Of a stretch of 8,789 nt of DNA, positions 4,893 through 8,789 are shown in pieces. A model generated the notes under the pieces. It did not search any database, was not told the DNA's origin, and saw only the letters and a list, made by a program, of their open reading frames with translations. The translations under genes and the position numbers were made by a program. Numbering within the stretch: the first letter of the stretch is position 1; every line of letters starts with the position of its first letter. The stretch comes from Treponema sp. (lineage in GTDB: Bacteria > Spirochaetota > Spirochaetia > Treponematales > Breznakiellaceae), in assembly GCA_031281925.1 (NCBI GenBank), contig JAITES010000196.1, forward strand, positions 1 through 8,789, given 5' to 3'.

Positions 4893-7027
4893 TATTTTTC
4901 CTCCCCGGTTTTCATTTTGAAGGTATTCCGGAGATCCGCAGTCACAAGGGGAATTTTTTCAAAGGAATGATCCATGGCCTGGGAAACTGCCTGAACAAAG
5001 GCCGCTGGAATACAGCAGCCCGGGATTTCTCCGATACCCTTCGGACTGGAAGTATCTACCTCCATAAAATCTATATTGATGGGGGGAATATCCTGCAGTT
5101 TGGGCAGATCATACTCCACAAAACATTCAGGGGGGATCCTTCCATCCGTATAATCAAGCTTTTCACAGGAGGCCCAGCCTATAGCCTGGAGTACCTGTGT
5201 TTTTAGCGAGAGCAGCGCCCTGTGTTCCGAAAGAATTCTGCCGCCGTCGATAAGCAGCCAGATTCCCCTGATACGGGGTATGTATTCGAGGATGTCCACC
5301 TCTACTTCCACTACCGCAGCGCCCCAGCCCAGCCTGGTAAGGGCGTTGGAATCAATATTGTGCCCATTTCCCCATGAGGGAATTTTTGCCGGTTTGATAC
5401 TCCTGCGGATCGTGATGGGCAGCGGATCCCTGAAGCGCTGCTTCCTGATGCTTGAGCAGCAGCGTTCCACCAGTTTGGAGAGTACCAGTATGTTCCTGGA
5501 GAGGCTGGCAGGCCCCGAATCCGGGCTCACGGCGGTGTTCACCGCATTGATCCGTACCCTGGATGGATCGATGGAGAGGATCTCCGAGGCCATTACCCCC
5601 CAGGCATGGGCAAAGTCGTCATTGGAACCGGCCATGCTGGTACGGATCTCAAGGGAACCGTCCTTGTCCAGGGTAACTTCCACCCCATAGTCCCCCCGAT
5701 CCTTCCCGTGGTAGAGGAACCCGGAACCCTGGTATGCCGTGGCAATCCCTATACCCCGAAGTTTTTCTTCGGAATATTCAAGATCCTTCCAGCCCGATTC
5801 CCGCCGTTTCTGCCTTAAAAGTTCGTAGGAAGCCCACTTCCGGTAGTATCCCGAACCGGCCGCAACGGCATCAATGAGACGTATCAGGGGAATTTCTTCT
5901 TTAAGGGGAGTTCCTATTGCCAGACTGGAATTCTTTGTAAGGGCGTGTTTTTTTCTCCATTCGGCAGGATCCTGCCGGAGGCTGTCCGCAATCCGGGATA
6001 CATGCCTCTCCATGGCAAAGAAACCCTGAGCCATGCCGAAGCCGCCGCAGGGGCCCTGGGGGGCTATATTTGTGATCTGCGCCCTCGCCCTGAGCGCGGT
6101 ATTGGCAAAATTGTAGGAACCAAAACTGCCCAGGGAACAACGGTCAATCAACTCCCGGGAAAAAACGCCGTGGGCGCCGAGATCCGCCTTTACATCTATC
6201 TCCGTTCCCAGAATCTCGCCCTTGTCATTCAGTCCGCTTCTGATGGAGATCTCCGAGGCAAAGCGCTTGGGCGAAAAGCAGAAATCCGACTCACGGGAAA
6301 GGATAAATTTAACAGGTTTTTTGGTGAACCAGGAGCCCAGAGCGGCATGGCAGGCTACAAGAGAGGGATACCATATTTTGCCATCCAGATGAATATCGAT
6401 CAGGGTAGGCTCTACAGTCACCCTCTCCTTTTCCAGGCCTAAAACACGGGAAACCGAGGAGCGGACATGAAAAGGCCACTGTGTGGCAGTATATACGACA
6501 AGGAAAGGCTTTTTGTCTTCCCCTTCGCCACGCTGCTGTTTGTAAAGGGTCAGAGCGCCGGTGGATTCGGCATACCAGTGCTCCTGAATTCCTGTTTTAT
6601 AGATTCCGTTTATGACATTTTTTGCCGTATTCAGGGCTTTTTCCGGATCTCCGCTGCGAAAATCCCGTTCTTCGACGCAGGGTTTTCCCGGCTGAAAACC
6701 GAACTGGGCCTCCTCAGCCTCTTCCTTTACCGTAATTTCTCCCGCATATTCCCTCAGTTTTGCCTCATTCGGGCCGAAGAGCAGGGCAAGGGGCTGCCCG
6801 GCATAGGAAATTTCCCGTTCCGCCAGTACCGGTATGGAGCAGAAACTTGTTTCCGGATCTTCCAGTTCATTTTTCCCGGGAATATCTTTTGCGCTGATAA
6901 AGGTATAGGTATTTCCCAGTTTTGGGAGTTCAAAACCATGCAGCGTACCCTTTGAAATTCCCGAGCGGATCGTAATGCCGTACAGAAGGGGTTTTGCCGT
7001 AATGTCCTGAACAAATTCCGCAGCCAT
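4892..7027 (-). CDS. Molybdenum hydroxylase large (molybdopterin-binding) subunit, divergent
   Basis: This is the catalytic subunit of a xanthine dehydrogenase/aldehyde oxidase/CO dehydrogenase-type enzyme. It has 711 aa, slightly short for the family (about 750-800). Residues of about 15-105 are the a/b hammerhead domain (SYAGQPLALLFGPNEAKLREYAGEI). The Mo-binding domains follow: IQEHWYAES (147-155), ATQWPFHVRSSVSRVLGL (181-198), LSRESDF (243-249), GPCGGFGMAQGFFAMERHVSRIA (325-347), GWGAAVVEVEVD (567-578) and KGIGE (663-667), whose E667 is the expected catalytic base. Several cofactor-contact motifs differ: GGGFGGK is replaced by a stretch around IHLDGKIW (212-219), RGFG reads GGFG, and GQGxHT reads GSNDDF (467-472). 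The frame is intact, so it does not look like a pseudogene. The ATG overlaps the aminotransferase stop as TGATG. The substrate is unknown; an N-heterocycle, purine or aldehyde is the family norm. Confidence 0.85.
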   Translation of the reverse strand: MAAEFVQDITAKPLLYGITIRSGISKGTLHGFELPKLGNTYTFISAKDIPGKNELEDPETSFCSIPVLAEREISYAGQPLALLFGPNEAKLREYAGEITVKEEAEEAQFGFQPGKPCVEERDFRSGDPEKALNTAKNVINGIYKTGIQEHWYAESTGALTLYKQQRGEGEDKKPFLVVYTATQWPFHVRSSVSRVLGLEKERVTVEPTLIDIHLDGKIWYPSLVACHAALGSWFTKKPVKFILSRESDFCFSPKRFASEISIRSGLNDKGEILGTEIDVKADLGAHGVFSRELIDRCSLGSFGSYNFANTALRARAQITNIAPQGPCGGFGMAQGFFAMERHVSRIADSLRQDPAEWRKKHALTKNSSLAIGTPLKEEIPLIRLIDAVAAGSGYYRKWASYELLRQKRRESGWKDLEYSEEKLRGIGIATAYQGSGFLYHGKDRGDYGVEVTLDKDGSLEIRTSMAGSNDDFAHAWGVMASEILSIDPSRVRINAVNTAVSPDSGPASLSRNILVLSKLVERCCSSIRKQRFRDPLPITIRRSIKPAKIPSWGNGHNIDSNALTRLGWGAAVVEVEVDILEYIPRIRGIWLLIDGGRILSEHRALLSLKTQVLQAIGWASCEKLDYTDGRIPPECFVEYDLPKLQDIPPINIDFMEVDTSSPKGIGEIPGCCIPAAFVQAVSQAMDHSFEKIPLVTADLRNTFKMKTGEEK
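4900..4906 (-). promoter_or_regulatory. Strong ribosome binding site for the 2Fe-2S subunit
   Basis: GGGGAGG on the minus strand, 7 nt before the ATG at 4892, within the last codons of the large-subunit gene. It is the best Shine-Dalgarno in the window. Confidence 0.65.
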
Positions 7028-8322
7028 CAGCTGTTTTCCCGACCGGTTCCTGTCACAACTTCTATGACTCTGTCTATCTGTTCTTCAGTCATCCCCGGCC
7101 AGATGGGGAGGGAAATAACTTCCCGGAAAGCATTGAGGGAGTGGGGGAAATCTTCCGGCTTAAGTCCGTAGAGATCCCGGTAGTAGGGCATGATATGGAG
7201 CGGAATAAAGTGAACCGACACGCCGATTCCCTGTTTCTGAAGTTTTTTTATGAACTCGTCACGGTTAATTTTTAGTCTTGAAGCGTTTATTCTGATGGGG
7301 TAGAGGTGACGGGCGTCTCCCGGGCCGCCGGGAGGTAATTTGAAGGCCTCTTCCGCTCCGAAGGACAAGTCATAACGTTCCGCTATGCTTTGCCTCATCC
7401 TGAACAAGTCCCAGGCCCGTGACAGCTGAACCCTGCCCACGGCGGCAAGGAGATCCGGAAAGTTATACTTATAACCCGCTTCCACAACTTCATAGTACCA
7501 GGAAGCCTGAGTTTCTGTATAGCGGTTCCATACACTCCGGTCTATGCCGTGGGAACGCATAAGGGAAATGCGTGCGGCAGTATCCCTGTTCCGGGTAACG
7601 ACCATGCCGCCTTCGCCTGTAGTAATGGTTTTGGTCGCGTAGAACGAAAAAACTCCCGCGTCTCCTATGCTGCCCGCAAACATACCGTTATCCAGGCGGG
7701 AGGGAAAGGAATGGGCCGCGTCTTCGATCACCTTGATCCGGTAACGGGCCGCAAGATCCCCGATTGCCTCCATATCGCAGGGGAGGCCGCCGTAGTGAAC
7801 CGGTATGACCGCCTTTGCCACGCCGCGCGGGCCGAAACCCCGGCTGTACGCGGGGAGTCCTTTTTCAAGCCTTGCAAGAGTCTGTTCAAGTTTTTCAGGA
7901 TCAAGGTGAAAGGTTCCGGGTTTTACGTCCACAAAAACAGGGATTGCCCCGAGGTAGCGGGCAATCTCCGCGGTGGAGGTAAAGGTGTAGGAGGGGACAA
8001 GTACCAGATCTCCTGCCCCGATCCCGCAGGCTTCCAGGGCCAGATGGAGGCCGGAAGTCGCCGAGTTCACGGCAAGGCAGTGCAATGAATCCGAAGGGGA
8101 ATCATGAGGCAAAGCTTCGCCGCCGCGGTCCCCGGCGGAATGTTCCGGGGGGCTCTGCAGGAACTGAGCAAATTCTTTTTCAAAGGCCAGGGCCTCTTTG
8201 CCGGTAGTCAGCCAGCCTGAACGGAGTACCCGGAGGACGGCCTCCTCTTCCTCCCGGCCGATCCAGGGCAGGGCAAAGGGGATCGGCGGAAACGGGTTTT
8301 CGCTTTCAATTCTTGAGTGCAT
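7027..8322 (-). CDS. DegT/DnrJ/EryC1/StrS-family sugar aminotransferase
   Basis: This is a PLP-dependent aminotransferase (fold type I) that aminates a nucleotide-linked keto-sugar in the cytoplasm, for surface polysaccharide or protein glycosylation. Seen: the N-terminal GREEEEAVLRVLRSGWLTTGKEALAFEKEFAQFL; SATSGLHLALEA (88-98), the PLP phosphate region; VPSYTFTSTAEI (109-120); PVHYGGLPCDM (174-184); EDAAHS (200-205), where D201 should pair with the pyridine nitrogen; FSFYATKTITTGEGGM (225-240), where K231 forms the Schiff base; and the C-terminal SVHFIPLHIMPYY and SLPIWPGMTEEQIDRV. At 431 aa it exceeds the usual 360-400 because of a 25-residue insertion (57-81; see repeat copy B) and a second extra loop (about 154-168). 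The start overlaps the dehydratase gene by 17 nt, with GGAAGAG just upstream. The neighbouring PglF-like dehydratase suggests a 4-keto-6-deoxy-UDP-HexNAc substrate (PglE/PseC-like role), by inference only. Confidence 0.93.
   Translation of the reverse strand: MHSRIESENPFPPIPFALPWIGREEEEAVLRVLRSGWLTTGKEALAFEKEFAQFLQSPPEHSAGDRGGEALPHDSPSDSLHCLAVNSATSGLHLALEACGIGAGDLVLVPSYTFTSTAEIARYLGAIPVFVDVKPGTFHLDPEKLEQTLARLEKGLPAYSRGFGPRGVAKAVIPVHYGGLPCDMEAIGDLAARYRIKVIEDAAHSFPSRLDNGMFAGSIGDAGVFSFYATKTITTGEGGMVVTRNRDTAARISLMRSHGIDRSVWNRYTETQASWYYEVVEAGYKYNFPDLLAAVGRVQLSRAWDLFRMRQSIAERYDLSFGAEEAFKLPPGGPGDARHLYPIRINASRLKINRDEFIKKLQKQGIGVSVHFIPLHIMPYYRDLYGLKPEDFPHSLNAFREVISLPIWPGMTEEQIDRVIEVVTGTGRENS
8080..8154 (-). 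repeat. In-frame inserted repeat element, copy B (PEHSAGDR type)
   Basis: Codes for residues 57-81 of the aminotransferase, between FAQFLQ and CLAVNSATSGLH. In ordinary members these two segments are joined by only a few residues. The peptide starts SPPEHSAGDR and continues with a Gly/Ser/Pro/Asp-rich run. The PEHSAGDR codons (8148-8125) match copy A in the FAD subunit at 19 of 24 bases, and both peptides later share an E...HD pattern after a one-codon offset. Copy B is shorter than copy A and lacks A's downstream hairpin-rich half, so it may be a partial or decayed copy. Confidence 0.6.
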
Positions 8323-8789
8323 GTATCTCTTCCGGAGGCAGAATGAATCCCGGAACCTTTTCGTCCGACGCGTTCTTCATGCTGGGGATCGCCTCCTGAA
8401 GGATCGAACGGAGCAATGCCGCATTCCGGTATTTTTCAGGCTGTTCAGGATCAAAACGGCAGATGGGCCTGAGACTTTCCGTCAGAACTTCTATATCCGG
8501 TTCTTTTCTTTCTTTACGCCTTACCTTCAAAATCCGGGAATAAACCGTTTCTTCAGGCGATTCATCGGCGCTCCAGAGCTTTTCATCGAGCCGTTCGCCG
8601 GGACGGAGCCCTACATACGCAATCTTTATGTCTTCTTCGGGCTCAAAGCCATAGAAACGAATCATCTGTTCGGCCATGTCCCGGATCCGAACCGGTTCGC
8701 CCATGTCAAGAAGGTAGAGCCCGCCGTTTTCCCCAACGCCTCCGGCCTTGAGCACCAGGGAACAGGCCTCGGGAATCGTCATGAACCAG
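8306..8789 (-). CDS. FlaA1/CapD/PglF-type nucleotide-sugar 4,6-dehydratase/epimerase, C-terminal part (partial, start beyond window)
   Basis: The frame is open to the right edge, and the visible part is about the last 160 residues of a protein that is usually about 600-650 aa, or about 330 in short forms. The first visible residues WFMTIPEA correspond to the family's RFFMTIPEA, so the ATG at 8782 is internal and not the start. LLDMGEPVRIRDMAEQMIRFYGFEPEEDI and GLRPGERLDEKL are diagnostic of the FlaA1/WbpM/PglF/CapD group, which converts UDP-GlcNAc to a 4-keto-6-deoxy sugar. The long forms are inner-membrane proteins; here only the end of the catalytic domain and a tail ending EEIHALKN are seen. 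The last 17 nt overlap the aminotransferase gene, whose product is the natural next enzyme in the pathway. Whether the membrane domain is present cannot be judged. Confidence 0.9.
   Translation of the reverse strand, partial: WFMTIPEACSLVLKAGGVGENGGLYLLDMGEPVRIRDMAEQMIRFYGFEPEEDIKIAYVGLRPGERLDEKLWSADESPEETVYSRILKVRRKERKEPDIEVLTESLRPICRFDPEQPEKYRNAALLRSILQEAIPSMKNASDEKVPGFILPPEEIHALKN

Noticed and set aside
5945..6955. Plus-strand open frames of 165 and 162 codons
   Set aside because: Antisense shadows of the large-subunit gene, whose own frame carries clear family motifs throughout.
7549..8088. Plus-strand open frame of 179 codons
   Set aside because: Antisense to the aminotransferase, over its catalytic motifs; no family resemblance.
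8306..8782. ATG at 8782 as the true start of a 158-aa protein
   Set aside because: The frame stays open upstream to the window edge and the residues before it (WF) continue the family motif RFFMTIPEA, so the gene is truncated by the window.
1..8789. tRNA, rRNA, CRISPR array, transposase, phage gene or attachment site
   Set aside because: Nothing on either strand showed cloverleaf-like sequence, regular repeat-spacer spacing, transposase motifs or flanking direct repeats.

Overview
All eight genes that I can support lie on the minus strand, so the window reads from its right edge to its left. Both ends cut through a gene. I see no RNA gene, CRISPR array, transposase or origin. Base composition looks close to balanced GC. 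An Omp85-type beta-barrel protein with a signal peptide points to a diderm bacterium. The molybdenum hydroxylase, EPS-type MarR regulator and general style would fit a host-associated anaerobe such as a spirochaete (Treponema-like), but that assignment is a guess from memory, not a result.

Right block (8789 to 3470): five genes that overlap end to end. They are the C-terminal part of a FlaA1/CapD/PglF-type nucleotide-sugar 4,6-dehydratase, a DegT/DnrJ/EryC1/StrS aminotransferase, and the large (Mo), 2Fe-2S and FAD subunits of a xanthine dehydrogenase/CO dehydrogenase-type molybdenum hydroxylase. The first two would make a 4-amino-deoxy nucleotide sugar for surface glycans. Why a molybdenum hydroxylase is coupled to them is unclear. 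The large subunit keeps the catalytic glutamate but has lost most of the usual molybdopterin-contact motifs.

Middle (3469 to 3227): the only non-coding stretch. It holds a weak terminator-like hairpin, a near-consensus sigma70-type promoter (TTGAAA, 17 bp, TATATT), and a perfect 8+3+8 inverted repeat (TTGTTCAA-CTA-TTGAACAA) that overlaps the -10 box and the predicted start site. A leader of about 170 nt follows.

Left block (3226 to 1): an EPS-associated MarR-like winged-helix regulator, 3-dehydroquinate synthase (aroB) and the first 495 residues of a POTRA/beta-barrel outer-membrane protein. They are joined by 4-nt stop/start overlaps and probably form one autoregulated operon.

The most unusual signal is a low-complexity peptide insertion with the core PE(Y/H)SAGDR. 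It occurs in frame in two unrelated proteins, the FAD subunit (about 3536-3655) and the aminotransferase (about 8080-8154). The DNA of the two cores is 19/24 identical and is read in the same frame. This looks like a short protein-coding repeat element that inserts into genes, comparable in behaviour to the Rickettsia palindromic elements but with no sequence link that I can claim.
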